From: Pseudomonas sp. M30-35
GTDB lineage: Bacteria; Pseudomonadota; Gammaproteobacteria; Pseudomonadales; Pseudomonadaceae
Reading direction: 5' to 3'
Length of the DNA: 64,000 nt
Assembly (NCBI RefSeq): GCF_002163625.1
Contig: NZ_CP020892.1
Location: 1,860,001 to 1,924,000, forward strand
The stretch's first letter is position 1. Each line of letters begins with the position of its first letter. A model generated the notes under the pieces. The model made no database searches, was not told the origin of the DNA, and was given only the letters and a program-made list of their open reading frames with translations. A program made the position numbers and the translations under genes. Shown piece by piece: positions 26,511 through 34,908 of the stretch.

Positions 26511-27692
26511 GTGAAGCCTGTATCAAAGACCTTGCTGCTGATTGCTCTAATCATTGCGGCAATAAATCTACGCCCTGGTATTACCTCGCTTGCTCCGCTG
26601 ATTGAGCGAATTGCCGAAGAGCTTTCGCTGAGCCGCAGTTTGATTAGCCTGACCACAGCGCTACCGGTTCTATGTATGGGGTTGTTGGCGCCGTTTGCGC
26701 CGCGTATTGCGCTAAGTCTGGGCTTGGAACGCACAATTACTCTGTGTTTGGTCCTCATCACAGGGGCTTTATCGACCCGTTTGATCGGTGATTCGACAGC
26801 CATTCTGATTGGCAGCGCTGTTGTGATGGGCGCTGCAATTGCGATTGCCGGGCCGCTATTGTCCGGTTTTATCAAACGTCATTTTATCGGCCATGTAGGC
26901 AAGGTGGTCGCGTGGTATTCGTTGAGCATGGCGATTGGCGGTGCTGCAGGTGCTGTGTTGACCGTACCTGCTACACAACTGTTCGGTGACAACTGGTCGC
27001 GCGGCTTAGCCGTATGGGCGTTACTGGGAATAGTTGGAGTGTTTTTGTGGCTGTTCGTGCCCAATCTGAACACGCCTGCGCAGGCTACTGAGCAACCTGC
27101 GGGTTTACCATGGCGCAAACCTCGCGCTTGGCTTATCAGCAGCTTTTTTGCGCTGCAGGCTGGTTTGTTCTATGCCATCGCAACCTGGACTGTTGCCCGT
27201 TATCACGAAGCGGGCTTCAGCCTGCTGCACAGTAATAACTTGTTTGGCATCATCATGTTGATGGGATTACCCAGCGCGTTTCTATTGCCTTGGTTGGCTC
27301 AGCGTTTTAATAACCGCTATGTCTTGTTGATGCTGTGCGCAGCTACGTCTGCACTGTGTTTGGCGATGATTACCTTTATGCCGCGACTTTTGCCTGAGGT
27401 CTGGGCGGTCGCTCTGGGTTTTGCACTCAGCGGCTCGTTTGCGTTGTCGTTGGTGTTGCCGCTGTATGAAACGGATTCGCCGCTGGACGTCAGCCGGTGG
27501 ACGGCAATGATGTTGTTCATGGGGTACAGCTTCGGTAGTTTGATGCCGGTTATCACGGGCTTTATGCGCGATTTTTCCGACTCATACTTGTTGCCCTTTG
27601 CAATGATGATGGGCATGGCTTTGTTGATGACTGTATTGGCCGGTTTCTTGCGCCACGGTGCTCAGCGATCAAGTCCAGTCATGTCCCAGTAG
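26511..27692 (+). CDS. MFS transporter of the CynX/NimT family
   Basis: This 393-residue major facilitator protein has about 12 membrane helices. The early NLRPGITSLAPLIERIAEEL segment (R-P near the end of TM1) and LPVLCMGLLAPFAPRIA are characteristic of the cyanate/nitroimidazole (CynX, NimT/YeaN) group. The substrate cannot be inferred; there is no cyanase or regulator gene next to it. It starts at GTG 26511 with a weak ribosome site. Its TAG stop (27690-27692) is contributed by the first bases of a REP-like element. It is transcribed away from rmlB. Confidence 0.82.
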   Translation: MKPVSKTLLLIALIIAAINLRPGITSLAPLIERIAEELSLSRSLISLTTALPVLCMGLLAPFAPRIALSLGLERTITLCLVLITGALSTRLIGDSTAILIGSAVVMGAAIAIAGPLLSGFIKRHFIGHVGKVVAWYSLSMAIGGAAGAVLTVPATQLFGDNWSRGLAVWALLGIVGVFLWLFVPNLNTPAQATEQPAGLPWRKPRAWLISSFFALQAGLFYAIATWTVARYHEAGFSLLHSNNLFGIIMLMGLPSAFLLPWLAQRFNNRYVLLMLCAATSALCLAMITFMPRLLPEVWAVALGFALSGSFALSLVLPLYETDSPLDVSRWTAMMLFMGYSFGSLMPVITGFMRDFSDSYLLPFAMMMGMALLMTVLAGFLRHGAQRSSPVMSQ

Positions 27693-27878
27693 GGCGGAAG
27701 ACGCTTTTCCATCCACCATTTGCCGTTGCAAATATTTGGATATTTACGTGAGGCTTGGTGGACAAGCTTCGCGTTGTCGCACCCTACGGGGATGGCACTT
27801 TTTTATTCACCATTTGCGGTCGGGTATGTTTGGATATTTACATGGGCGGTGGGCACGCTGCGCGTTGCTACGCTCTAC
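27689..27878. repeat. Two tandem REP-like paired hairpins
   Basis: The first pair runs from GTAGGGCGGAAGACGC at 27689 to GGACAAGCTTCGCGTTGTCG...CCTAC at 27787. A second, more decayed pair follows to 27878, ending GCGTTGCTACGCTCTAC. The first element overlaps the stop codon of the MFS gene. Confidence 0.75.
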
Positions 27879-27920
27879 GGCCTGTGATAGAAGGCAGCCT
27901 GGATTTTGTGGAGTGGCGGT

Positions 27921-28349
27921 GTGGAGTCTGAGTCGATTGTTTATGGCTGTATCCGTGACTGGCCGTCAGATAGCGCGCTCGAAAGCCGCTTGCGTCGGCA
28001 AATAAATCGGCAGGTATTGGGTGAATTACCTGCGGGTGATTGCTGGCCGTTGTTGGGGCGTGAAATGTTTTCCTGTTGCCAGGCACCGAGTGAGGGTGTT
28101 TACCAAACACAGGTGATTCACTTCGGCGCGAGTTATAAGTCGGTTGAGTACGAGTGGAACCTGTGGATTGAGCAGTTCGAGACCCTGCTTAAGCGTTTGT
28201 ATTGGGTCAGTGCTGTGGTCCATCTCGAGACTGAATTAAATGGCACGCATACTTTTCGCTGGGAGTCCGATGGTGACTTTCATAGCCCGCAGGAGGGCGA
28301 CTTGCGCGTACGCTGCGCCTGGGAGCGTGAAGGTGGCGGGCGTAAGTAA
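27921..28349 (+). CDS. Conserved hypothetical protein
   Basis: This 142-residue soluble protein has no domain I recognise. It has no signal peptide and no membrane segment. It carries several tryptophans (IRDWPSD, CWPLLGR, YEWNLWIEQFE) and a charged C-terminus. GTG at 27921 with GGAG 7 bases upstream is chosen over a TTG at 27906. The stop lies 14 bases before the next gene, so it is probably co-transcribed with the YnfA-type gene. Codon use is like the chromosomal neighbours, which supports a real gene. Function unknown. Confidence 0.6.
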   Translation: MESESIVYGCIRDWPSDSALESRLRRQINRQVLGELPAGDCWPLLGREMFSCCQAPSEGVYQTQVIHFGASYKSVEYEWNLWIEQFETLLKRLYWVSAVVHLETELNGTHTFRWESDGDFHSPQEGDLRVRCAWEREGGGRK

Positions 28350-28363
28350 AGCGAGGCGATTGA

Positions 28364-28696
28364 ATGCTGAATTACCTGTGGTTTTTTGCAGCTGCGTTAT
28401 TTGAGATCGCAGGTTGCTATGCATTCTGGATGTGGCTTCGTCTGGATAAAAGTGCGCTGTGGGTTCTGCCGGGCCTGGCCAGTTTAGTGTTATTTGCGTT
28501 GTTACTGACTCGAATAGAAGCCAGTTATGCGGGGCGCGCATATGCAGCTTATGGCGGGGTTTATATTGTTGCTTCGCTGCTGTGGCTGAGCGTGATTGAG
28601 AAAAGCCGCCCATTGCTGAGTGATTGGTTAGGCGCAGCGCTATGTATCGCAGGGGCGCTGGTGATATTGCTGGGGCCGCGCTTTTCCAGCTCTTGA
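28364..28696 (+). CDS. YnfA/UPF0060 family membrane protein
   Basis: This 110-residue protein has four hydrophobic helices. The family motifs are [20 protein letters not shown], where the A-x-x-E-x-x-G-x-Y pattern has a membrane-embedded glutamate, and [18 protein letters not shown]. It is related in fold to small multidrug-resistance proteins; the role in Pseudomonas is unproved. The stop TGA is one base from the convergent stop of yheU. Confidence 0.88.
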   Translation: MLNYLWFFAAALFEIAGCYAFWMWLRLDKSALWVLPGLASLVLFALLLTRIEASYAGRAYAAYGGVYIVASLLWLSVIEKSRPLLSDWLGAALCIAGALVILLGPRFSSS

Positions 28697-28697
28697 G

Positions 28698-28949
28698 CTA
28701 GCCCTCAAGCGAGTCTTCCAGATCGCTGAGCCACTCCTTGGGCACATCACGCTTCATGGCCAGCTGGCACTGTTCACTTTCAGGGTCGAAGATGATCACC
28801 GCTTCGCCTTTATCAAGTGCCCGGCGCACGCGCAGCACGCGCGTTTCAAGCGGCGTCTCGTCGCCATTGTCAGTGCCGTCACGGGTGACGAAGTCCTCGA
28901 TCAGCAAGGTCAGCGTCTCGGCTTGCAGCATAGTGGCAGGGATTAACAC
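28698..28949 (-). CDS. YheU family protein (UPF0270)
   Basis: This is an 83-residue acidic protein of the YheU family, with the typical start MLIPATMLQAETLTLLIEDFVTR and the following GTDNGDETPLETRVLRVRRALDKGEAVIIFD. Function is not established; the fold is small and soluble. It uses GTG at 28949, since the family always begins M-L-I-P. Convergent with the YnfA-type gene; a MITE lies 23 bases upstream of its start. Confidence 0.85.
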   Translation of the reverse strand: MLIPATMLQAETLTLLIEDFVTRDGTDNGDETPLETRVLRVRRALDKGEAVIIFDPESEQCQLAMKRDVPKEWLSDLEDSLEG

Positions 28950-28972
28950 TTGAGCGCTCCATCAGTGATTGG

Positions 28973-29142
28973 GGAACCTCTGAAAAACTACTGCGCTAGG
29001 TATTACAGGGGCAGCCCTTGCTGCGTTAAAAAACTGCTCAAAATGCTCATTTACAACACGTAAAGTCGAGCGCGACCTCGGTCGCTTTTTCGCATTTTTT
29101 TGCCTTGTACTCCCGTCGCTCGCTACATTTTTCAGAGGTTCC
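28973..29142. mobile_element. MITE copy 1 (IS5-type ends, 170 bp)
   Basis: The terminal inverted repeats GGAACCTCTGAAAAA and TTTTTCAGAGGTTCC bound a 170-bp non-coding element. Its interior contains AGCGCGACCTCGGTCGC and AATGCTCATTTACAACACG. The same element is present in inverted orientation at 58387-58541. No target duplication is visible here (TTGG on the left, ATAG on the right). A 60-codon frame on the - strand spans it but is repeat-borne. No transposase is encoded. Confidence 0.82.
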
Positions 29143-29260
29143 ATAGCTATGCAGTGGCGATGCTAACTGTTGCGCTCGCCGCTGACCACCAAATGACCAC
29201 CAAAGTTGCGCTTGATGCACCATGACCCAGGCCGCGTCAGTCTGGGCCATGGCCTGGTCG

Positions 29261-30454
29261 TTACTTTTCTTTGCTATCCAATGTGTTGAGCAGGCTGTCA
29301 ACGCAAGGCACGCGTGTTTCGCTTTCCATTTGTGCGTCATGTTCCAGTTGATGGCTGAAGCGTTCAAGCGAGCCTTCAGCAGGCTGGGCATCGCTGGCGA
29401 AGACCGGTGGGCTGAGCAGATAAGCACTGATCAGCCTGGTTAGCGCAGCAAGGCTGTCAATATGGGTGCGTTCATAACCGTGGGTTGCATCGCAACCGAA
29501 CGCGAGCAGTGCGGTGCGGATATCGTGACCGGCGGTTACGGCAGACTGCGCATCGCTGTGGTAGTAGCGAAACAGATCGCGGCGAACCGGAATATCGTTC
29601 TCGCTGGCAAGACGCAGCAGTTGGCGCGACAGGTGGTAATCATACGGGCCACCGGAGTCATGTAGCGCGACGCTGACGGCATGCTCGTTGGACTGCTGGC
29701 CGGGCGCAACAGGGGCGATGTCGATGCCTACAAATTCGCTGACATCCCAAGGCAATGCGCCGGCTGCACCAGAACCCACTTCTTCAGTGATGGTGAATAG
29801 CGGGTGACAGTCAATCGGTGGCTCTATACCGCTATCAACGATGGCCTTCAAGGAGGCGAGCAGGGCGGCAACACCGGCTTTATCGTCAAGGTGACGGGCG
29901 CTGATGTGGCCGCTTTCGGTGAATTCTGGCAGCGGGTCGAAGGCGACAAAATCACCGACCGATACGCCCAGGCACTCGCTGTCGGCGCGGGTGGTGGTAA
30001 TTGCATCCAAGCGCAACTCAATGTGATCCCAGCTAACCGGCAACTCATCGATTGCAGTGTTGAAGGCATGCCCCGAAGCGAGCAATGGCAACACACTGCC
30101 ACGCAAAACGCCGTGATCAGTAAATACGCTGACGCGGCTGCCTTCAGCAAACCGGCTTGACCAGTGGCCGATAGGCGCCAAACTTAAGCGACCGTTATCT
30201 TGCACCGCACGAACGATTGCACCAATAGTGTCCAGGTGCGCCGATATGGCCCGGTCCGGGCTGTAGCGCTTGCCTTTGAGGGTCGCGCGAATAGTGCCGC
30301 GACGGGTCATCTCAAAGGGAATGCCCAGGTCGCTAAGACGCTCGGCGACGTAACGCACAATGGTGTCGGTAAAGCCTGTCGGGCTGGGGATGGCAAGCAT
30401 CTCGAGCAGTACTTTCTGCAGGTATTCAAGATCCGGCTCTGGAAGTGGTTGCAT
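29261..30454 (-). CDS. NAGGN-system M42-family peptidase
   Basis: This 397-residue co-catalytic metallopeptidase belongs to the group associated with the osmoprotectant N-acetylglutaminylglutamine amide. Metal ligands are visible in ISAHLDTIGA (H-x-D), HLDDKAGVAALL (D), TITEEVGSGAAG (E-E, catalytic and ligand), GIDIAP (D) and ATHGYERTH (H). The clan is aminopeptidase-like. Its role is likely turnover or processing of the dipeptide, but that is inference from the operon. It is the third gene of the operon, 73 bases after the synthetase. Confidence 0.88.
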   Translation of the reverse strand: MQPLPEPDLEYLQKVLLEMLAIPSPTGFTDTIVRYVAERLSDLGIPFEMTRRGTIRATLKGKRYSPDRAISAHLDTIGAIVRAVQDNGRLSLAPIGHWSSRFAEGSRVSVFTDHGVLRGSVLPLLASGHAFNTAIDELPVSWDHIELRLDAITTTRADSECLGVSVGDFVAFDPLPEFTESGHISARHLDDKAGVAALLASLKAIVDSGIEPPIDCHPLFTITEEVGSGAAGALPWDVSEFVGIDIAPVAPGQQSNEHAVSVALHDSGGPYDYHLSRQLLRLASENDIPVRRDLFRYYHSDAQSAVTAGHDIRTALLAFGCDATHGYERTHIDSLAALTRLISAYLLSPPVFASDAQPAEGSLERFSHQLEHDAQMESETRVPCVDSLLNTLDSKEK

Positions 30455-30527
30455 AGAGGCCTCCTGGCAAGTGAAAGAGTCTCGAACGCTGGCGGGTTAT
30501 TACACGCCAGCGCTCGGTATTGATGGC

Positions 30528-32267
30528 TTAGTTGACGCCGCGACTCAGTGGAAATAACAAGTCGATAAAGCGTTCGGCAGTGGGCTGGGGTTCGTGATTG
30601 GCTAGCCCTGCGCGTTCGTTGGCTTCAATGAATACGTATTCGGGTTGGTCAGCTGCTGGCACCATAAGGTCCAGCCCGACCACGGGGATATCGAGCGCGC
30701 GTGCAGCTTTGACCGCGGCATCTGCGAGCACCGGGTGGAGGATGGCGGTCACGTCTTCGAGGCTGCCGCCGGTATGCAGGTTGGCGGTTTTACGAACGAA
30801 CATCTTTTTGCCAGTAGGCAAGACACTCTCGTAATCAAGACCGGCGGCTTGCAGGGTGCGCAGGGTCTCTGCGTCCTTGGGGATTTTGCTTTCACCATCG
30901 GTGGCGGCTTGGCGGCGACGGCTTTGTGAGTCAATCAAGTCGCCAATGCTGTGTAGGCCGTCACCGATGATCTCAGCGGGACAACGAATCGCGGCGGCAA
31001 CCACTTCAAAACCAATCACCACAATGCGCAGGTCAAAGCCTTCGTGGAAGCTTTCCAGTAGCACTCGCTCATCGAATGGTTTGGCTCGTTCTATGGCGTC
31101 GTGAACCTCAGACGGGCTGCGCAAATCGACGGCCACGCCTTGGCCTTGTTCGCCGTCTACGGGCTTGACGACTACGCGTTGGTGAGTGGCGAGAAACGCT
31201 GCGTTTTCTTCCGCGTTACCGGCGAGTCGCTGCGCGGGCACACTCAAGCCTGCGCGGCTGAGAGTGCGGTGAGTCAAGCGTTTGTCCTGGCACAGCGTCA
31301 TGCTTACGGCACTGGTCAGGTCCGTGAGAGACTCACGGCAACGAATGCGACGTCCACCGTGGTTGAGCGTGAAAAGTCCGGCCTCAGCGTCATCAACGTT
31401 AACCTCAATGCCGCGGCGCATGGCTTCATCGATGATGATCCGCGCGTAAGGGTTCATTTTACTTTCTGGACCGGGGCCGATGAACAATGTTTGGTTGATG
31501 CCGTTTTTGCGCTTGATGCTGAAGGTCTGTAACTCGCGAAACCCAAGTTTGGCGTACAGGCGCTTGGCCTGTTTGTTGTCATGCAGCACTGACAAGTCAA
31601 GGTGGCTCAGGCCGCGACTCATTGAGTGTTCGATCAAGTGGCGCACCAGCACTTCGCCCACGCCAGGGCGCGAACAATGTGGGTCAACCGCCAAGCACCA
31701 CAAGCTGCTGCCGTTTTCCGGGTCACGATAGGCCCGTGAATGGTTAAGGCCCATGACGCTGCCAATAACCGAGCCACTGTCCTGATCTTCAGCCAGCCAG
31801 TAGGTCGGGCCACCTTGTTCGTATGGGGTCAGTTTTTCGGGATTAATCGGTTGCATACCGTGCAACTGGTAGAGACAGTTGATGGCTTGCCAGTCTTCAT
31901 CACTTTGCGCACGACGGATGTTGTAGCCACGAAAGCCGCGACGGGCAGGGCGATAGTCGGTGAACCAGATACGCAAGGTGTCGGATGGGTCGAGAAACAG
32001 TTGCTGCGGGGCGTGCGCAAGCACTTGATGAGGGGCGGCAACGTAAAGCGCGATATCACGTTCGCCGGGCTCTTCGGTAACCAGCTCGTCGGCCAGTGCG
32101 GCCGCATCGGGGAAGGTATGGCCAATTAGCAGTCGGCCCCAGCCGCAATGTACCGCCACAGGCTCGCTGGGTTGAGTTTCGCGGTCTTCGGCGAATCGTG
32201 CTTGCAGGCGTTCGTAGGTGGGGGCTTGGCCGCGAAGAAGTCGCTGATTGTAGACATTGGCTCGCAT
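30528..32267 (-). CDS. ngg: N-acetylglutaminylglutamine synthetase
   Basis: This 579-residue two-domain enzyme of the NAGGN pathway makes the acetylated Gln-Gln dipeptide. The N-terminal part (to about residue 270) is a GNAT acetyltransferase with LWCLAVDPHCSRPGVGEVLVRHLIEH and LHDNKQAKRLYAKLGF. The C-terminal part is an ATP-grasp ligase: RVVVKPVDGEQGQGV, VLLESFHEGFDLRIVVIG and GLDLMVPAADQPEYVFIEANERAGL, with the E-x-N metal site. Start ATG 32267. It lies between asnO and the peptidase gene in one - strand operon. The product is used in osmotic stress protection. Confidence 0.93.
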   Translation of the reverse strand: MRANVYNQRLLRGQAPTYERLQARFAEDRETQPSEPVAVHCGWGRLLIGHTFPDAAALADELVTEEPGERDIALYVAAPHQVLAHAPQQLFLDPSDTLRIWFTDYRPARRGFRGYNIRRAQSDEDWQAINCLYQLHGMQPINPEKLTPYEQGGPTYWLAEDQDSGSVIGSVMGLNHSRAYRDPENGSSLWCLAVDPHCSRPGVGEVLVRHLIEHSMSRGLSHLDLSVLHDNKQAKRLYAKLGFRELQTFSIKRKNGINQTLFIGPGPESKMNPYARIIIDEAMRRGIEVNVDDAEAGLFTLNHGGRRIRCRESLTDLTSAVSMTLCQDKRLTHRTLSRAGLSVPAQRLAGNAEENAAFLATHQRVVVKPVDGEQGQGVAVDLRSPSEVHDAIERAKPFDERVLLESFHEGFDLRIVVIGFEVVAAAIRCPAEIIGDGLHSIGDLIDSQSRRRQAATDGESKIPKDAETLRTLQAAGLDYESVLPTGKKMFVRKTANLHTGGSLEDVTAILHPVLADAAVKAARALDIPVVGLDLMVPAADQPEYVFIEANERAGLANHEPQPTAERFIDLLFPLSRGVN

Positions 32268-32295
32268 TGGAACTGTTCCTTTGCTAGGCGTATCG

Positions 32296-32373
32296 CCCGG
32301 ATCGAATCCGGGTTATTAAAATATGCGTCAACCCGACAGTTTTTCAGCGGTTCCAAAAACGGTCGGGTTGACG
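32296..32373 (-). promoter_or_regulatory. Two hairpins in the asnO-ngg gap, one with an orphan MITE end
   Basis: CCCGGAT-CGA-ATCCGGG lies at 32296-32312. A much larger hairpin follows: CGTCAACCCGAC at 32326-32337 pairs with GTCGGGTTGACG at 32362-32373, and inside it GTTTTT pairs with AAAAAC around a 10-nt loop. The apical part TTTTTCAGCGGTTCC differs by one base from the MITE terminal repeat. It could attenuate expression between the two operon genes or protect mRNA ends. Confidence 0.55.
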
Positions 32374-32425
32374 TGGGGCAGCCTGTATCCGCAAGAGGCT
32401 GCTGCAACTAAGTATTGACCACGAT

Positions 32426-34195
32426 TTACAGGCCCTGTTCGCTGAGCCATAAATTGAGCGCGGCCATTTGCCAGAGTTTCGAGCCGCGTAATGGCGTCAA
32501 CTGGCCGTCTGGGTTGCTTAACAATTTATCCAGCATGGCCGGGTTGAACACGCCACGGTCCTGGCTCGGGTCGGTAAGCAGGTCACGTACCCAGCCGAGT
32601 GTTGCGCCTTCAAGGTGTTTAAGACCGGGAACCGGGAAATAACCCTTTTTACGGTCAATGACCTCGGCAGGGATGACCTTGCGCGCAGCTTCCTTGAGCA
32701 CGTATTTGCCGCCGTCAGGCAGCTTGAAGCGTCCAGGCACACGTGCCGACAGCTCAGCCAAACGATAGTCGAGGAACGGAGTGCGTGCCTCTAAGCCCCA
32801 GGCCATGGTCATGTTATCCACTCGCTTGACCGGGTCATCAACCAGCATCACTGTGCTGTCGAGGCGCAGGGCTTTGTCGACAGCTGCGTTGGCACCCGGC
32901 TGCGCGAAGTGTTCGCGGACAAATTCACCGGCGTGGTCATCGGTCAACCAGGCAGGCTGTACGCAAGCCGCATACTCATCGTGTTCACGGTCGAAGAAGG
33001 CTTTGCGATAGGCCGCGAAAGGGTCATCAGCGCCATCAACCAATGGATACCAGTGATAACCGGCAAACAATTCATCAGCGCCTTGGCCGCTTTGCACCAC
33101 TTTGCAGTGTTTGGCGACTTCACGCGAGAGTAGATAAAAAGCAATGCAGTCATGACTGACCATCGGCTCGCTCATCGCACGGAACGCCGCTGGCAACTGA
33201 TCAAGAATTTCGTTCTCGCCGATGCGCAGTTGGTGGTGATTGGTGTTGAAGCGCTCGGCAATCAGGTCCGAATACTGGAACTCATCGCCGCGTTCGCCAC
33301 CGGCATCTTGAAAGCCAATCGAAAAGGTCGAAAGGTTTTCCACGCCTGCTTCACGTAGAAGACCTACCAGCATGCTCGAATCAACGCCTCCCGAGAGCAG
33401 TACGCCAACGTCGACCGCCGCCCGCTGACGAATCGAAACCGCTTCACGCATGCCGTCAAGGACACGGTCACGCCAGTCTTCAAATGTGTAGTTCTGCTCG
33501 TCGGCTCGCGGGCCAAAGTCCAGCTTCCACCAGCTTTGCTGTTCGCACTTACCGTTGGCATCAATGCGCATCCAGCTCGCCGCTGGCAGTTTTTCGACGC
33601 CAGCCAGAATGGTCCGTGGCGCAGGTACTACCGCATGGAAGTTGAGGTAGTGATTGAGCGCAATCGGGTCGAGAGTTTTGCCGATATCGCCGCCTTTAAG
33701 CAGAGCAGGCAAGCTCGATGCAAAGCGTAGACGTTGGCCAGTACGCGACATATACAGCGGTTTAACGCCGAGGCGGTCACGGGCGATGAACAGCTCTTGG
33801 CTGTCGCGCTCCCAAACAGCAAAGGCAAACATGCCGTTGAGTTTGGGCAGCATGTCTTTGCCCCAGGCGTGATAGCCCTTGAGCAGCACTTCGGTGTCAC
33901 CGCCTGAGAAAAAGCGATAACCCAGTGCTTCGAGTTCTGCACGTAATTCTGGGTAGTTATAGATGGCGCCATTAAAGACCATGGACAAGCCCAGATCACT
34001 GTCGATCATCGGCTGGCCTGAGGCCTCGGCGAGGTCCATGATTTTTAGTCGGCGGTGGCCGAGGGCGATAGGGCCTTGGCTGTGGAAGCCATGGGCATCG
34101 GGGCCGCGAGGGGCCAGATGATGGGTAATTCGTTCGACTGCAGCTAAATCGGCTGGTCGATTATCAAAGCGTAGTTCACCTGCTATTCCGCACAT
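32426..34195 (-). CDS. asnO: N-acetylglutaminylglutamine amidotransferase (asparagine synthase-like)
   Basis: This 589-residue class II glutamine amidotransferase fused to an ATP-pyrophosphatase domain converts N-acetylglutaminylglutamine to its C-terminal amide. Cys2 (MCGIAGEL) is the glutaminase nucleophile. RGPDAHGFHSQGPIALGHRRL and FNGAIYNYPELR belong to the same domain. The synthetase domain has the PP-loop SGGVDSSMLVGLL, and SGQGADELFAGYHWYP. It is the first gene of the NAGGN operon, divergent from a MarR gene. Confidence 0.93.
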   Translation of the reverse strand: MCGIAGELRFDNRPADLAAVERITHHLAPRGPDAHGFHSQGPIALGHRRLKIMDLAEASGQPMIDSDLGLSMVFNGAIYNYPELRAELEALGYRFFSGGDTEVLLKGYHAWGKDMLPKLNGMFAFAVWERDSQELFIARDRLGVKPLYMSRTGQRLRFASSLPALLKGGDIGKTLDPIALNHYLNFHAVVPAPRTILAGVEKLPAASWMRIDANGKCEQQSWWKLDFGPRADEQNYTFEDWRDRVLDGMREAVSIRQRAAVDVGVLLSGGVDSSMLVGLLREAGVENLSTFSIGFQDAGGERGDEFQYSDLIAERFNTNHHQLRIGENEILDQLPAAFRAMSEPMVSHDCIAFYLLSREVAKHCKVVQSGQGADELFAGYHWYPLVDGADDPFAAYRKAFFDREHDEYAACVQPAWLTDDHAGEFVREHFAQPGANAAVDKALRLDSTVMLVDDPVKRVDNMTMAWGLEARTPFLDYRLAELSARVPGRFKLPDGGKYVLKEAARKVIPAEVIDRKKGYFPVPGLKHLEGATLGWVRDLLTDPSQDRGVFNPAMLDKLLSNPDGQLTPLRGSKLWQMAALNLWLSEQGL

Positions 34196-34307
34196 ATATC
34201 CTTACCGGTATTGCCGTTGGGGAGTGGTGTTGGCATTGCCTAACCTTTTACACCAAAACAAAAAAATGCTTTCATGTCAAAGTTTATGGCAGCAAGTAGA
34301 TAGATAA

Positions 34308-34781
34308 ATGGCAGATAAAAAAGTTTCAGCTGAAATCAAATTGTCATCCGTTGTCGCGTTCGAGATGCCTGTTTTTCAAGCCTTGCGACGCTTGCAGCAG
34401 GCCGGAGAAGTGCATGCCAAGCGCTTGAGCCGCTTCGGTGGTTTGACACCGATGCAGTTGATGGTTCTGCAAGTATTGGAAAAAGAATCGCGGATAACCG
34501 CGAGTGATTTGAGCGGGCGAGTGAGTCTCACCGCCGCAACATTGTCAGGCTTACTCGATCGCTTGGAAGAGCGAGGCTTGTTGCAGCGTCAGCGTGATGA
34601 TCAGGATCGTCGCCGTCAGTGGTTGTTGATCAGTGATGAAGGCCGCGAACTCCTGAAGCGCGCACCGTCGCTGTTGCCGCCCGAGTTCAACCAGCGTCTG
34701 GCAGCGATTCCCGAGTGGGAGCGACACAACCTGACCGCCGCGTTATTGCGCGCCGCCGAGTTCTGTGACGATGACGAGTAG
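34308..34781 (+). CDS. MarR-family transcriptional regulator
   Basis: This 157-residue winged-helix repressor-like protein has the DNA-recognition part SRITASDLSGRVSLTAATLSGLLDRLEERGLLQ and the wing RQRDDQDRRRQWLLISDEGREL, close to the family pattern D-x-R-x-x-x-L-x-T-x-x-G. It is divergently placed 112 bases from asnO, so it is the obvious candidate regulator of the NAGGN operon, which is inference. Its TAG stop is supplied by the GTAGGG end of a REP-like element (34778). Confidence 0.87.
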   Translation: MADKKVSAEIKLSSVVAFEMPVFQALRRLQQAGEVHAKRLSRFGGLTPMQLMVLQVLEKESRITASDLSGRVSLTAATLSGLLDRLEERGLLQRQRDDQDRRRQWLLISDEGRELLKRAPSLLPPEFNQRLAAIPEWERHNLTAALLRAAEFCDDDE

Positions 34782-34896
34782 GGTGTGACAACGCAAAGCT
34801 TGTCCATCAAGTTCGGCCTAGCCACCAATGGTGGACGGAAAAAGCGTCGTCCACCCTACCGCCGCGTAGGATGTGACAACGCGAAGCTTGTCCACC
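34778..34896. repeat. REP-like paired hairpin plus a third arm
   Basis: The arm GTAGGGTGTGACAACGC...TGTCCATC at 34778-34808 overlaps the MarR stop codon. The partner GGTGGACGGAAAAAGCG...CCACCCTAC is at 34830-34859. A further arm GTAGGATGTGACAACGCG...TGTCCACCA is at 34866-34896. Same family as 542-623, in the opposite orientation. Confidence 0.75.
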
Positions 34897-34908
34897 AGCC
34901 ACCAGGCG

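Noticed and set aside
28962..29144. 60-codon - strand frame through the MITE
   Set aside because: Encoded by the MITE itself and repeated in the other copy; no evidence of translation.
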